64,000 bases of DNA from Streptomyces durocortorensis (GCF_031760065.1 NZ_CP134500.1:6386001-6450000), one strand, 5' to 3'; positions 38,426 to 47,400 are shown, counted from the stretch's first letter. The notes: generated by a model not told the origin, from the sequence alone. Translations and numbers: made by a program.

Positions 38426-39924
38426 CCCATGGTCGGAATCGTGAAGCTCGCGCCGTCCCGGACACCCGAGGCGGGCCAGCGCGAAGTGACGGTCTTCGTA
38501 CGGGTGCAGAAGCGGATGGCGTCCGGCCCGTGCTGGTTCAGGTCCCCGAAACCGGACCGCTTCCAGCCGCCGAACGTGTGGTACGCCACCGGCACCGGGA
38601 TCGGCACGTTGACGCCGACCATGCCCGTGTCGACGCGCCGGGTGAAGTCGCGGGCGGTGTCGCCGTCGCGGGTGAAGAGTGCTACGCCGTTGCCGTACGG
38701 GTGCTCCGAGGGCAGCCGCAGCGCCTCCTCGTAATCGGCGGCCCGGACCACGGACACCACCGGGCCGAAGATCTCCTCCTGGTAGATCCGCATGTCCGGG
38801 GTGACCCGGTCGAAGAGGGAAGCGCCCGCGAAGAACCCCTGCTCGTGTCCCTCCAGGGTGAAGTGGCGGCCGTCCACGACCAGTTCGGCGCCCTCCTCGA
38901 CGCCCAGGTCGACATAGCCGCGCACCCGGTCCACCGCGTCGCGGCCCACCAGCGGACCGAAGTCGGCGTCCGGGTCGTCCGAGCGGCCGATCCGCAGCTC
39001 CGCGATCCGCTCGGTGAGCCTGGCCACCAGCGCGTCGGCGGTGGCCTCGCCGACCGGCACGGCCACCGAGATCGCCATGCACCGCTCGCCCGCCGAGCCG
39101 TAACCGGCGCCGATCAGCGCGTCCACCGCCTGGTCCAGATCGGCGTCCGGCATCACGATCATGTGGTTCTTCGCCCCGCCGAAGCACTGCGCGCGCTTCC
39201 CGTGAGCGGCGGCCGTGGCGTAGATGTGCGCGGCGACCGGCGTCGAGCCGACGAAGCCGAGCGCCTTGACGCGCGGGTCCTCCAGCAGAGTGTCCACGGC
39301 CTCCTTGCCGCCGTTGACGACGTTCAGGACGCCGGGCGGAAGGCCCGCCTCCAGGAAGAGCTCGGCCAGCCGCAGCGGCACCGAGGGGTCCCGCTCCGAG
39401 GGCTTCAGGATGAAGGCGTTGCCGCAGGCCAGAGCGGGTGCGGCCTTCCACAGCGGGATCATTGCCGGGAAGTTGAACGGGGTGATGCCCGCCACCACGC
39501 CGAGCGGGCCGCGCAGTGAGTGGACGTCGATCCCGGCGCCCGCGTTGTCGCTGAACTCGCCCTTCAGCAGATGCGGGACACCGGCCGCGAACTCCACGAC
39601 ATCCAGCCCGCGCGCGATGTCGCCGTGCGCGTCGGCGACGGTCTTGCCGTGCTCGGAGGAGAGCAGCCGGGCCAAGGAGTCCTTCTCCTTCTCGACGAGC
39701 CGGAGGAAGCGCAGCAGCACGCGGGCGCGGCGCTGCGGGTTCCACTCGCCCCACTCGCGCTGGGCCCCGACGGCGTCGGCGATCGCCGACTCGGTCTCGG
39801 ACCGGTCGGCCAGGGGGACCCGGGCCTGGACCCGGCCGGTGTTGGGGTCGTGGACATCGCCGTAGGCGCCCGAGGTGCCGGACGTGTGCTTGCCGCCGAT
39901 GAAATGGGTGAGTTCGCGGACCAT
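38422..39924 (-). CDS. mmsA: Methylmalonate-semialdehyde dehydrogenase (CoA-acylating)
   Basis: 500-residue aldehyde dehydrogenase that converts methylmalonate semialdehyde to propionyl-CoA and CO2. Blocks: THFIGGKHTSGTSGAYGDV, GVVAGITPFNFPAMIPLWK, GFVGSTPVAAHIY, and the catalytic Cys in GSAGERCMAISVAVPVG. It heads a five-gene minus-strand operon in which every junction overlaps by four bases. A minus-strand cobalamin riboswitch and an operator-like palindrome lie upstream, with no other gene between. Confidence 0.94.
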   Translation of the reverse strand: MVRELTHFIGGKHTSGTSGAYGDVHDPNTGRVQARVPLADRSETESAIADAVGAQREWGEWNPQRRARVLLRFLRLVEKEKDSLARLLSSEHGKTVADAHGDIARGLDVVEFAAGVPHLLKGEFSDNAGAGIDVHSLRGPLGVVAGITPFNFPAMIPLWKAAPALACGNAFILKPSERDPSVPLRLAELFLEAGLPPGVLNVVNGGKEAVDTLLEDPRVKALGFVGSTPVAAHIYATAAAHGKRAQCFGGAKNHMIVMPDADLDQAVDALIGAGYGSAGERCMAISVAVPVGEATADALVARLTERIAELRIGRSDDPDADFGPLVGRDAVDRVRGYVDLGVEEGAELVVDGRHFTLEGHEQGFFAGASLFDRVTPDMRIYQEEIFGPVVSVVRAADYEEALRLPSEHPYGNGVALFTRDGDTARDFTRRVDTGMVGVNVPIPVPVAYHTFGGWKRSGFGDLNQHGPDAIRFCTRTKTVTSRWPASGVRDGASFTIPTMG

Positions 39925-40060
39925 GGAAGCCTGCTCTCGTCGATGAGATCGTCAGGTGAGATCCGGGGATGGCGCACGGGCCCGCCTCCACCCGGCGCAC
40001 CGGTCGGGTGCGCGCGGACGCGGAAGGGCGCGCCGTCGGGGACGCGAAGGGCGGGGGCCG

Positions 40061-40126
40061 TCAGGGAGCGGGGAGAACCGCTCGCCGGGACGGGCCTGCG
40101 GGGCCGTGGGTGCGGACCGGTGCCAT
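40061..40126 (-). other. Possible 21-codon leader ORF between riboswitch and mmsA
   Basis: Minus-strand ATG with an upstream GATGGAGCAG stretch, coding 21 residues (MAPVRTHGPAGPSRRAVLPAP), 136 bases before mmsA. It could be a leader peptide, the decayed start of a lost riboswitch-controlled gene, or chance. The rest of 39925-40060 shows no gene. Confidence 0.25.
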
Positions 40127-40154
40127 GCGTGCTGCTCCATCCTCGTGGAAACAC

Positions 40155-40335
40155 GGAACATCCCGCGGCCGGTATCCTGACTCCCGGATCAGCGCGCGTC
40201 CCCTTGCCTTCCCGACGGCTCCTTCGCCGCCAGTGGCGTGTCCTGCGAGGACGAACTCCCCGGTCACAGTGGCGGGACCGTGCCGGAATCACACCGGCTT
40301 CCCTGACACCACGGGCCTTCGGAGCACTCGGCTGC
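40155..40335 (-). promoter_or_regulatory. Cobalamin riboswitch, minus strand, upstream of mmsA
   Basis: On the minus strand the cobalamin-element core is clear: GGGAAGCCGGTGTGATTCCG at about 40298-40279, then CACGGTCCCGCCACTGTGAC, and at the 3' end GATCCGGGAGTCAGGATACC near 40190-40171. These match the conserved order GGGAA..GGTG..AATCC..GGTCCCGCCACTGT..GGGAGTCAGGA of the family. Bounds are approximate. It points away from cobF; the first gene downstream is mmsA, about 230 bases away. Confidence 0.88.
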
Positions 40336-40353
40336 ATGCCGGGCACCCACTGC

Positions 40354-40385
40354 CCCGAACATATAGTTGGACGTCCTAGTAAGTC
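40354..40385. promoter_or_regulatory. Palindromic site in the mmsA/cobF divergent promoter region
   Basis: GGACGTCC (40369-40376) is a perfect 8-bp palindrome in the context TAGTTGGACGTCCTAGTA. On the minus strand a possible -10 TATATG (40364-40359) lies just after it, so a bound protein would block the riboswitch transcript. It is also 70 bases before cobF. Regulator unknown. Confidence 0.5.
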
Positions 40386-40451
40386 CACCCCGCCCGGGGT
40401 GTGGCTGGTGGATCACGGCCCGGTCCGCGACGCCTGGCATGATCGGCAGAC

Positions 40452-41312
40452 ATGGCAGACACGGCTGATATCAGCGAGGCACCACGGCACGTTCTCGTCA
40501 TCGGCATGGGCGCCGGTGACCCCGACCATCTGACCCTCGCCGCGGTGAAGGCCATGCGCCGGGCCGATGTGTTCTTCGTCCTCGGCAAGGGCCGCGAGAA
40601 GGAGTCCCTGACCCGGCTGCGGCGCGACATCCTCGACGAGCACCTCACCGGCCCCTACCGGGTCGTGGAGGCCGAGGACCCGTGGCGCGACCGCACCCAG
40701 GACGACGGTGCGCGCTACGCCTCGGCCGTGCACGACTGGCGCCGCCGCCGCGCCGACATCTGCGAACGCCTGATCATCGAGGAGCTCGCGCCGGGGGAGT
40801 GCGGGGCCTTCCTGGTGTGGGGCGACCCGTCCCTGTACGACAGCACGCTCGCGATCCTGGCGGACATCCGGGGCCGCGGCACGGTGAATTTCGGCCATGA
40901 GGTGATCCCCGGCATCAGCAGCGTCTCCGCCCTCGCCGCCCGGCACCGCGTCACCCTGAACCGGGTCGGCCGCCCCATCCGCATCACCCCCGGTAGACGG
41001 CTCGCCCAGGGCTTCCCCGAGGACGACGGCGACATCGTGGTGATGCTCGACGGCCACGAGACCTTCACCCATCTGACGGGCAGGGGTCTGTGGATCCACT
41101 GGGGTGCGTACCTCGGCACCCCCGACGAGATCCTGGTCTCCGGCCCGCTCGACGAGGTCGCCGGCCGGATCAGCCGGCTGCGCGCGGAGGCCCGCGAGCG
41201 GCACGGCTGGATCATGGACACCTACCTGCTGCGGCAGGGGCGGGACGAGGCGGAAGGGGCGGGCCGCCCGGCGGAAGGCGCGGACGGCTCTGGGGGCGGC
41301 CCGCTCGGCTGA
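40452..41312 (+). CDS. cobF: Precorrin-6A synthase (deacetylating)
   Basis: 286-residue SAM-dependent methyltransferase of aerobic cobalamin synthesis; it methylates C-1 of precorrin-5 and releases acetate. Blocks: VLVIGMGAGDPDHLTLAAV (SAM-binding start), LVWGDPSLYDSTLAIL, FGHEVIPGISSVSALAARH and VVMLDGHETF. The tail from about 265 is Gly/Ala/Glu-rich. It is the only cobalamin pathway gene in the window. ATG at 40452 has only a weak ribosome site, so a short or leaderless transcript is possible. Confidence 0.92.
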   Translation: MADTADISEAPRHVLVIGMGAGDPDHLTLAAVKAMRRADVFFVLGKGREKESLTRLRRDILDEHLTGPYRVVEAEDPWRDRTQDDGARYASAVHDWRRRRADICERLIIEELAPGECGAFLVWGDPSLYDSTLAILADIRGRGTVNFGHEVIPGISSVSALAARHRVTLNRVGRPIRITPGRRLAQGFPEDDGDIVVMLDGHETFTHLTGRGLWIHWGAYLGTPDEILVSGPLDEVAGRISRLRAEARERHGWIMDTYLLRQGRDEAEGAGRPAEGADGSGGGPLG

Positions 41313-41322
41313 CCGGCCGGCG

Positions 41323-41520
41323 TCAGCGCCGGGACTCGTGTTCCCGGATGACGCCCAGCCCGTGGCCGAGGCTCGGGCACTCGGCGCTCAGGTCGTCACC
41401 CCGCACCAGGTAGTTGTGCACCCGGCCGTCCGCCGGCCGCTCGATCGCGCGGTACTGCGTGCCGTTCACGGTGATCGTCCAGTCGTCGCCGTCCTGGGCC
41501 CACCCAACTGTCTTCTTCAT
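41323..41520 (-). CDS. Small hypothetical protein
   Basis: 65 residues beginning MKKTVGWAQDGDDWTITVNG, then TQYRAIERPADGRVHNYLV; looks like a short beta-rich domain. No family recognised. GAGG lies 13 bases before the ATG. It converges with cobF, 10 bases from its stop. It may be a real gene because the codon bias is normal. Confidence 0.5.
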   Translation of the reverse strand: MKKTVGWAQDGDDWTITVNGTQYRAIERPADGRVHNYLVRGDDLSAECPSLGHGLGVIREHESRR

Positions 41521-41739
41521 ATGGCGTTTTCCGTTCCTCGGTCGGCCCCGCCGGGGGTCGGCGGGCCGTGTAGTGGGAAGAAGAACGGCTTTTGACGCTC
41601 TGTGGTTCCGCCTTTCCTACGCCATTCGGTTACATCTGGGTCTCCGCCCCCGCACACCCAGAGGGGGCTTATTCGGGCACCCGTGTCTCACCTCACCGTT
41701 CGAAGTGTGAACAACGGTGTGCGCCCGGCGGTCTCCCCC
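41521..41739. other. Gap before the metE riboswitch
   Basis: About 220 bases between the small minus-strand gene and the metE leader. No gene or clear repeat. The metE promoter should lie in its right half. Confidence 0.4.
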
Positions 41740-41744
41740 TTAGG

Positions 41745-41942
41745 GTGACCGGTGCAGCTGGTTCGCCCTGTCCGCCAGGCAGGGAGTCGTAAGAGGGAAC
41801 CCGGTGGGAATCCGGGACTGCCCCGCAGCGGTGAGTGGGAACGACCGCCGTCATACGCACTGGGCCCGGCCGGGTCTGGGAAGCGACGGCCAGTAGGTGT
41901 CTGCCCCGGCAGGCGTGCCCGCGAGTCCGAAGACCTGCCCGT
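41745..41942 (+). promoter_or_regulatory. Cobalamin riboswitch upstream of metE
   Basis: The conserved core is easy to see: AGGGAACCCGGTGGGAATCC (41793-41812), GGGACTGCCCCGCAGCGGTGA, a variable P-arm containing GACGGCCAGTAGG, and the 3' box GAGTCCGAAGACCTGCCC (41923-41940). It is on the same strand as metE, whose GTG is about 180 bases on. B12 binding should shut metE off, since the B12-dependent enzyme MetH can then make methionine. Confidence 0.93.
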
Positions 41943-41945
41943 TGC

Positions 41946-41969
41946 CCGCACGTGACCGTTCGCGTGCGG
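41946..41969 (+). terminator. Hairpin in the metE riboswitch expression platform
   Basis: CCGCACG (41946-41952) pairs with CGTGCGG (41963-41969) directly after the riboswitch core. It may be the regulatory hairpin, but no U tract follows, so it could also act through the ribosome site. The remaining 150 bases to the metE start show no gene. Confidence 0.5.
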
Positions 41970-42120
41970 AGTTCCCGGTGACCTCGTGGGCGGGTCGGCG
42001 TAACCGTCAGGCGGACGGACACGGTCCAGTGTGTCCTGCTCTCCGCCCGATGCGTCACCCCTTCGTGTCCGCGTCCCGTCCCGGGATCAGCAAGCAGCCA
42101 CGCTCGCGAAGGAGAGTCAC

Positions 42121-44445
42121 GTGACAGCGAAGCCCGCAGCCGCGGCAGCACGGGCCACCGTGTACGGCTACCCCCGCCAGGGTCGGAACCGTGAACTGAA
42201 GAAGGCCATCGAGGGCTACTGGAAGGGCCGCGTCGACGCGGACACCCTCCGGCGGACCGCCGCCGAACTGCGCCGGGGAACCTGGCGGCAGCTCGCCGAG
42301 GCCGGAGTCCACGAGGTGCCGACCGGTGATTTCTCGTACTACGACCATGTTCTGGACACCAGCGTCATGGTCGGCGCTGTCCCCGCGCGGCACCGCGACG
42401 CCGTCCGCTCCGACGCCCTCGACGGATACTTCGCCATGGCCCGCGGCACCCAGGACGTCGCGCCGCTGGAGATGACGAAGTGGTTCGACACCAACTACCA
42501 CTACCTGGTGCCCGAGCTCGGGCCCGACACCGTGTTCACCGCCGACCCCGCCAAGCAGGTCGCCGAGTTCAAGGAAGCCCTCGCGCTCGGCCACACCCCG
42601 CGCCCGGTCCTCGTCGGCCCCGTCACCTACCTCCTGCTCGCCAAGGCGGCCCCCGGTGTCGCCGCCGGCTTCGAGCCGCTGACCCTGCTGGACCGGCTCC
42701 TCCCGGTGTACGCCGAAGTCCTCGCCGGCCTCCGCGCGGCGGGCGCCGCATGGGTGCAGCTGGACGAGCCCGCCCTCGTCCAGGACCGCACCCCCGCCGA
42801 ACTGAACGCCGCCGCCCGCGCCTACCGCGAGCTGGGCGCACTCGCCGACCGGCCCAAGCTGCTGGTCGCCTCCTATTTCGGGCGGCTCGGCGACGCGCTG
42901 CCGGTCCTGGCCAAGGCCCCCGTCGACGGACTGGCGGTCGACTTCACCGAGTCCGGCGCGGGCAACCTCGACGATCTCGCGGCGGCGGGCGGCCTGCCCG
43001 GCAAGCGCCTGGTCGCGGGCGTCGTCAACGGCCGCAACATCTGGATCAACGACTACGAGAAGTCGCTCGCCACCCTCGGCACGCTTCTCGGCCTCGCCGA
43101 CCGCGTCGACGTCTCCGCCTCCTGCTCCCTTCTCCACGTCCCGCTGGACGCGGACGCCGAGCGCGACATCGACCCGCAGATCGCCCGCTGGCTGGCCTTC
43201 GCCCGGCAGAAGACCGAGGAGATCGTGGTCCTGGCCCGCGGCCTGGCCGGCGGCACCGGCGCCATCGCGGCCGACCTGGCCGCCAACCGCGCCGACCTGG
43301 CCTCCCGCGCCGGGGCCGCGCTCACCCATGACCCGGCCGTCCGGGACCGTACGGCGGCCATCACCGGAGCCGACGGCCGCCGCTCCCAGCCGTACCCCGA
43401 GCGGGCCGCCGCCCAGCGCGCCCACCTCGGGCTGCCGCAGCTCCCGACCACCACCATCGGCTCGTTCCCGCAGACCACCGAACTGCGCACCGCCCGCGCG
43501 GACCTGCGGGCGGGCCGGATCGACGAGGCCGGGTACGAGGAGCGGATCAAGGACGAGATCCGCGAGGTCCTCTCCTTCCAGGAGAAAGCCGGGATCGACG
43601 TCCTTGTGCACGGCGAGCCCGAACGCAACGACATGGTCCAGTACTTCGCCGAGCAGCTCACCGGCTACCTCGCCACCCGGCACGGCTGGGTCCAGTCCTA
43701 CGGCACCCGATACGTCCGCCCGCCGGTGCTCGCCGGGGACATCTCGCGGCCCGAGCCGATGACCGTGCGCTGGACCACCTACGCGCAGTCGCTGACCGAG
43801 CGCCCCGTCAAGGGCATGCTCACCGGCCCGGTCACCATGCTCGCCTGGTCCTTCGTCCGCGACGACCAGCCGCTCGGCGAAACCGCCCGCCAGGTGGCCC
43901 TCGCCCTCCGTGACGAGGTCAACGACCTGGAGGCGAGCGGCACTTCGGTTATCCAGGTCGACGAGCCCGCGCTCCGCGAGACGCTGCCGCTGCGGGCCGC
44001 CGAGCATGCCGCGTACCTGGAGTGGGCGACCGAGTCCTTCCGGCTCGCCACCGCCGGGGTACGGCCGGACACCCAGATCCACACCCACATGTGCTACGCG
44101 GAGTTCGGTGACATCGTCCAGGCCATCGACGACCTCGACGCCGACGTCATCAGCCTGGAGGCCGCCCGATCCCATATGCAGGTCGCCCGCGAACTCGCCG
44201 CCCACGGCTACCCGCGTGAGGCCGGGCCCGGCGTCTACGACATCCACTCCCCGCGCATCCCGAGCACCGAAGAGGCGGCGGCCCTGCTGCGCAAGGGACT
44301 TGAGGCCATCCCGGCCGAGCGGCTTTGGGTGAACCCCGACTGCGGCCTGAAGACCCGCGGCTGGCCCGAGACCCGGGCCTCCCTGGAGAACCTGGTCGCC
44401 GCCGCGCGGCAGATCCGCGCGGAGCTGCCCACCGAAGCGGCGTGA
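42121..44445 (+). CDS. metE: Cobalamin-independent methionine synthase
   Basis: 774-residue zinc enzyme that transfers the methyl group from 5-methyltetrahydropteroyl-triglutamate to homocysteine. Both duplicated halves are present. Zinc ligands: His and Cys in [13 protein letters not shown] and Cys in [13 protein letters not shown]; other blocks are [34 protein letters not shown] and [21 protein letters not shown] at 42121 follows GAAGGAGAG; the open frame extends upstream into the leader. Controlled by a cobalamin riboswitch. Confidence 0.96.
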   Translation: MTAKPAAAAARATVYGYPRQGRNRELKKAIEGYWKGRVDADTLRRTAAELRRGTWRQLAEAGVHEVPTGDFSYYDHVLDTSVMVGAVPARHRDAVRSDALDGYFAMARGTQDVAPLEMTKWFDTNYHYLVPELGPDTVFTADPAKQVAEFKEALALGHTPRPVLVGPVTYLLLAKAAPGVAAGFEPLTLLDRLLPVYAEVLAGLRAAGAAWVQLDEPALVQDRTPAELNAAARAYRELGALADRPKLLVASYFGRLGDALPVLAKAPVDGLAVDFTESGAGNLDDLAAAGGLPGKRLVAGVVNGRNIWINDYEKSLATLGTLLGLADRVDVSASCSLLHVPLDADAERDIDPQIARWLAFARQKTEEIVVLARGLAGGTGAIAADLAANRADLASRAGAALTHDPAVRDRTAAITGADGRRSQPYPERAAAQRAHLGLPQLPTTTIGSFPQTTELRTARADLRAGRIDEAGYEERIKDEIREVLSFQEKAGIDVLVHGEPERNDMVQYFAEQLTGYLATRHGWVQSYGTRYVRPPVLAGDISRPEPMTVRWTTYAQSLTERPVKGMLTGPVTMLAWSFVRDDQPLGETARQVALALRDEVNDLEASGTSVIQVDEPALRETLPLRAAEHAAYLEWATESFRLATAGVRPDTQIHTHMCYAEFGDIVQAIDDLDADVISLEAARSHMQVARELAAHGYPREAGPGVYDIHSPRIPSTEEAAALLRKGLEAIPAERLWVNPDCGLKTRGWPETRASLENLVAAARQIRAELPTEAA

Positions 44446-44450
44446 TCCGC

Positions 44451-44488
44451 CCCGGGGCGGGAGCGGCCACCGCTGCTCCCGCCCCGGG
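44451..44488 (+). terminator. Strong hairpin terminator after metE
   Basis: CCCGGGGCGGGAGC (44451-44464) pairs perfectly with GCTCCCGCCCCGGG (44475-44488) around a 10-base loop, starting 6 bases after the metE stop. Confidence 0.8.
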
Positions 44489-44568
44489 ACGTTCCCGTAC
44501 GGCCGGTGAATGTCCGATCCCGCTGATGACGTTCCCGTGCGGGCCGGGGAATGTCCGAGCCCGCTGAT
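44488..44568 (+). repeat. Two tandem 40/41-bp repeats upstream of the Imm49 gene
   Basis: 44488-44527 and 44528-44568 each run GACGTTCCCGT.CGG.CCGG, then GAATGTCCGA.CCCGCTGAT, differing at few positions. They sit between the metE terminator and the Imm49 start, where the promoter should be. Each unit contains a GACGTTCCC / GAATGTCC pair that could be a site. Confidence 0.7.
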
Positions 44569-44611
44569 AGCGTGCCGCTTCCGGATCGAAGATCACGAAA
44601 GGGCTGCGGAC

Positions 44612-45577
44612 GTGCGGGAAGTGACGTGTCATGAGGTGGACGCCCGGCGCTTGGGCGAGGCGTCGGAGGGTATCGTCGGGCGCGCCGTGGGGCGGTGGCA
44701 CTGGATGCGCTACGACGACCCGGCCCCGCGGCGCATGGCCGAAGCGGCCGACGAACTGCTCGACCACGTCGCCGCGCGCACCGCGCAGGGAGCCGCGCTC
44801 GACGATGTGGCCCGCTCCGCGCTGCGCACGGCGGCCGAGTGCCGCCTGGGGGAGTTGAGCGTCGGCTGCTACCCCGACGGCGACCAGGAGATCTTCTTCC
44901 CGCTGATCGGCGAGAAGCTCAGCACCGAGGACATATCCTTCAGCGCCGCCTTCGGCCACGCGGGGGCGCAGGCCCCCTCGGCCCGGACCTGGCTGGACAC
45001 CTTCGCGATCTGCGTGGCCAGCGGCCTCGTATGGGACTGGCAGCGGGTCATCGGACTGCTGCTGCGGGACGACTACGCGCCCGAGATCCACGAAGGAGTG
45101 CCCTACTCCCCGCTCACCTCGGCATCGGACCCGGCGGACCTCGCCGCGATGGACACCCTGTGCCTCTATCTGACCCGGACGGAGGGCCACCAGCCCCGCC
45201 ACTGGCCCACCGTGCCGCTGTGCAAGCCCGATGCCGACGAGCGGAAACAGGCAGCCGCCGCGCTGGACGCCGCAGGCACGCCGACCCCCGATCAGCACCT
45301 GCTGCGCGTGCTCCTCGACGACGAACAGCACGCATTCGAAGAGGTGTTGGCGGCCCGGCTCGGCACCTACCGGGAGAGCGTGGGGCCCCACCCCGCGCCG
45401 CGGAGCCTGCTGCCGCTCGACGCCCTCGCCCTGGCCGCTCTCGCCGTCCAGGCGCACGGATGGGAGCTCGGCGTACGCTCCGGCTATCTGCCGCCCGATC
45501 TGCTGGGAAGTCCCGATGCGATGCGGCGGGCCGCGGAGTCCCGCACCAACGACCTGGGCGGCTGGTACGCGAAGTAG
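44612..45577 (+). CDS. Imm49-family immunity protein
   Basis: 321-residue cytoplasmic helical protein. It reads [58 protein letters not shown] and [20 protein letters not shown], the order I know from the Imm49 (polymorphic-toxin immunity) family common in Streptomyces. GTG at 44612 follows AAAGGG; the open frame starts 102 bases earlier inside the repeats. No cognate toxin is in the window, so it is an orphan, or serves a toxin elsewhere. Confidence 0.78.
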   Translation: MREVTCHEVDARRLGEASEGIVGRAVGRWHWMRYDDPAPRRMAEAADELLDHVAARTAQGAALDDVARSALRTAAECRLGELSVGCYPDGDQEIFFPLIGEKLSTEDISFSAAFGHAGAQAPSARTWLDTFAICVASGLVWDWQRVIGLLLRDDYAPEIHEGVPYSPLTSASDPADLAAMDTLCLYLTRTEGHQPRHWPTVPLCKPDADERKQAAAALDAAGTPTPDQHLLRVLLDDEQHAFEEVLAARLGTYRESVGPHPAPRSLLPLDALALAALAVQAHGWELGVRSGYLPPDLLGSPDAMRRAAESRTNDLGGWYAK

Positions 45578-45621
45578 CCCCCGTGGCCCGGCGCGGGTGA
45601 CTGCCCTTCGCGCGCATGAAG

Positions 45622-45638
45622 TTAGGTTAGCCTAACCA
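45622..45638 (+). promoter_or_regulatory. Iron box (DmdR/IdeR-type site)
   Basis: TTAGGTTAGCCTAACCA matches the IdeR/DtxR consensus TTAGGTTAGSCTAACCTAA in all but its last positions. It should repress the following transcript when iron is plentiful. It lies just before a decarboxylase remnant and the hydroxylase gene. Confidence 0.9.
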
Positions 45639-45649
45639 GCAAACCCCCG

Positions 45650-45968
45650 GTGGTGGATCTTTCCGCTCCGACCGAAGGGCTTCGCCATGCCGCGTCCGGG
45701 CTCACCGGTGAACCGGTCCTGGTCGTCGCCACCGTCCGCCGCACCCTGCTCGCCGGAGGTCGTGCCGTGCTCGGCCGGGCCGTCGCGGAGGACGGCGACG
45801 GCCGCCGTCGCCTGTGGCTCAAGGCCGCGCTGCCGCACCCGAAACGCCACCACGGCCGAACTGCTGCCGCTCCTCGACCTTGTGACGACCGCGGCGGAGC
45901 GTGCCGCGGCCGAAGGGACAGCGGACGGAGATGGCGGGGCCCCGGTGACGGAAAGACTGCCGCCATGA
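45650..45968 (+). pseudogene. Truncated, frameshifted PLP-decarboxylase tail (DesA-like)
   Basis: Frame one gives VRRTLLAGGRAVLGRAVAED, then GDGRRRLWLKAALPHP; a shift near 45839 moves into NATTAELLPLLDLVTTAAER and AAAEGTADGD. Joined, this matches the C-terminal pattern of group-II decarboxylases such as DesA/diaminobutyrate decarboxylase (lF.SG.avlGrt...LKlTLlNP.tT..dl..LldlV). The other 350-400 residues are missing between it and the iron box. Downstream is an N-hydroxylase, as in desAB. Confidence 0.55.
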
Positions 45969-46008
45969 CGTTGTTGACGAAGCGCACGAACCCTGTGGGA
46001 GGAACCCG

Positions 46009-47400
46009 ATGACGTCCGGACCGCGAACGCCACCGCTCGATCTGCTCGGAGTGGGCGCAGGGCCTTTCAACCTCTCCCTGGCCGCGCTCGCCGACGGCGT
46101 ACCCGGTCTGCGCGGCGCCTTCTACGAACAGCGCCCCGCGTTCCACTGGCACCCCGGGCTGCTCATCGAGGGGGCCACGCTCCAAGTTCCCTTCCTGGCC
46201 GACCTGGTGAGCCTCATAGAGCCCACCAGCCCCTGGTCCTACCTCAATTACGTCAAGATCCGCCGCAGGCTCTTCCCGTTCTACTTCGCCGAGAGCTTCC
46301 ACATCCACCGCTCCGAGTTCGACAACTACCTGCGCTGGGTGAGCGCGGAACTCCCCTCCACCCGCTTCGGGCACCGCGTGGACACGGTGGCCTGGGATGC
46401 CGGACAGGGCGCGTTCGCCGTGGAGTTCACCCGGCTCGGCCCGGACGGTGAGATGTCCTCTTCCGGGTTGGCCCATGCCCGTAACCTCGCTCTCGGCGTC
46501 GGGACCGCCCCGTACGTCCCCGAGCCGCTGCGGGCCCTGGCCCAGGATGCGGCGGCCCTCGTCTGTCACTCGGCGGACTATCTGGGCCGGCGGGACCGGC
46601 TGCTGGCCGCCCGGCACATCACCGTCGTCGGCTCCGGGCAGTCGGGTGCCGAAGTCCTGCTGGATCTGCTGCGTTCCCGGCCCGACGGGGCGGAGGGACT
46701 GACCTGGCTGGCCCGGACCCCGGCGTTCGCGCCCATGGAGTACAGCAAGATCGGCCTGGAGCAGTTCACCCCCGACTACACCCGCTACTTCCACGGACTC
46801 CCGCAGGCCACCCGGGACCGGCTCCTGCCTCGTCAATGGCAGCTCTACAAGGGCGTCAGCGGGGACACCCTCGGGGACATCCACGACGAGCTCTACCGGC
46901 GCAGCCTCGGAGGCGACTGGCCCGACGTCACCCTCACCCCCGGCATCGAGGTCACCGGTGCGGCGGTCACCGACGCCGGGCGCGTCGAACTGAGCGTCGA
47001 GCACGGCCAGCAGGGGGCCCGGGGCCGCCTCACCACCGACGCGGTCGTCCTCGCCACCGGCTACCGGGAGCGCCCCGTGGACACGCTGCTCGCCGCCCTC
47101 GACCCGTACCTCGTCCGGGACGGCGCAGGCCGCCCCGAGGTCGATGAGGCCCAACGGCTCGTCCTCGCCCCGGAGATCGCGGGTTCCGTCTTCGTGCAGA
47201 ACGCCGAACGGCACACCCACGGGGTCGGGGCGCCAGATCTGGGCCTGGCCGCCTGGCGCTCCGCCGTGATCGTCAACGCCCTCACGGGCAAGGAGACCTA
47301 TCCGCTGCCGGACAGGACGGCCTTCACCACCTTCGGCCTGGAGGGCGTCTCGCGCGACCGTAGGGGGGCGCCTCGCCGCTCCGCCGGAGAACGGCTGTAA
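46009..47400 (+). CDS. L-lysine/L-ornithine N-monooxygenase (DesB-like)
   Basis: 463-residue FAD/NADPH enzyme that hydroxylates a diamine or amino acid side-chain amine for hydroxamate siderophores. FAD motif GVGAGPFNLSLAALADG, substrate/FAD block FHWHPGLLIEGATLQVPFLADL, NADPH motif VVGSGQSGAEVLLDLL and the FATGY-type TDAVVLATGYRERP. ATG 46009 follows GGGAGG. It is iron-controlled by the box upstream. No acyltransferase or IucA/C synthetase is beside it, so it may be a leftover, or serve another siderophore locus. Confidence 0.88.
   Translation: MTSGPRTPPLDLLGVGAGPFNLSLAALADGVPGLRGAFYEQRPAFHWHPGLLIEGATLQVPFLADLVSLIEPTSPWSYLNYVKIRRRLFPFYFAESFHIHRSEFDNYLRWVSAELPSTRFGHRVDTVAWDAGQGAFAVEFTRLGPDGEMSSSGLAHARNLALGVGTAPYVPEPLRALAQDAAALVCHSADYLGRRDRLLAARHITVVGSGQSGAEVLLDLLRSRPDGAEGLTWLARTPAFAPMEYSKIGLEQFTPDYTRYFHGLPQATRDRLLPRQWQLYKGVSGDTLGDIHDELYRRSLGGDWPDVTLTPGIEVTGAAVTDAGRVELSVEHGQQGARGRLTTDAVVLATGYRERPVDTLLAALDPYLVRDGAGRPEVDEAQRLVLAPEIAGSVFVQNAERHTHGVGAPDLGLAAWRSAVIVNALTGKETYPLPDRTAFTTFGLEGVSRDRRGAPRRSAGERL

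Noticed and set aside
38426..40000. Long upstream extension of the acyl-CoA dehydrogenase frame
   Set aside because: It runs through mmsA in another frame. The overlap GTGA at 38422-38425 gives a natural start.
42031..42120. Upstream start for MetE
   Set aside because: It lies in the riboswitch platform; GTG 42121 has a strong ribosome site and the family start.
45632..46033. Minus-strand frame opposite the decarboxylase remnant
   Set aside because: No family pattern; the plus-strand reading matches a known C-terminal pattern.
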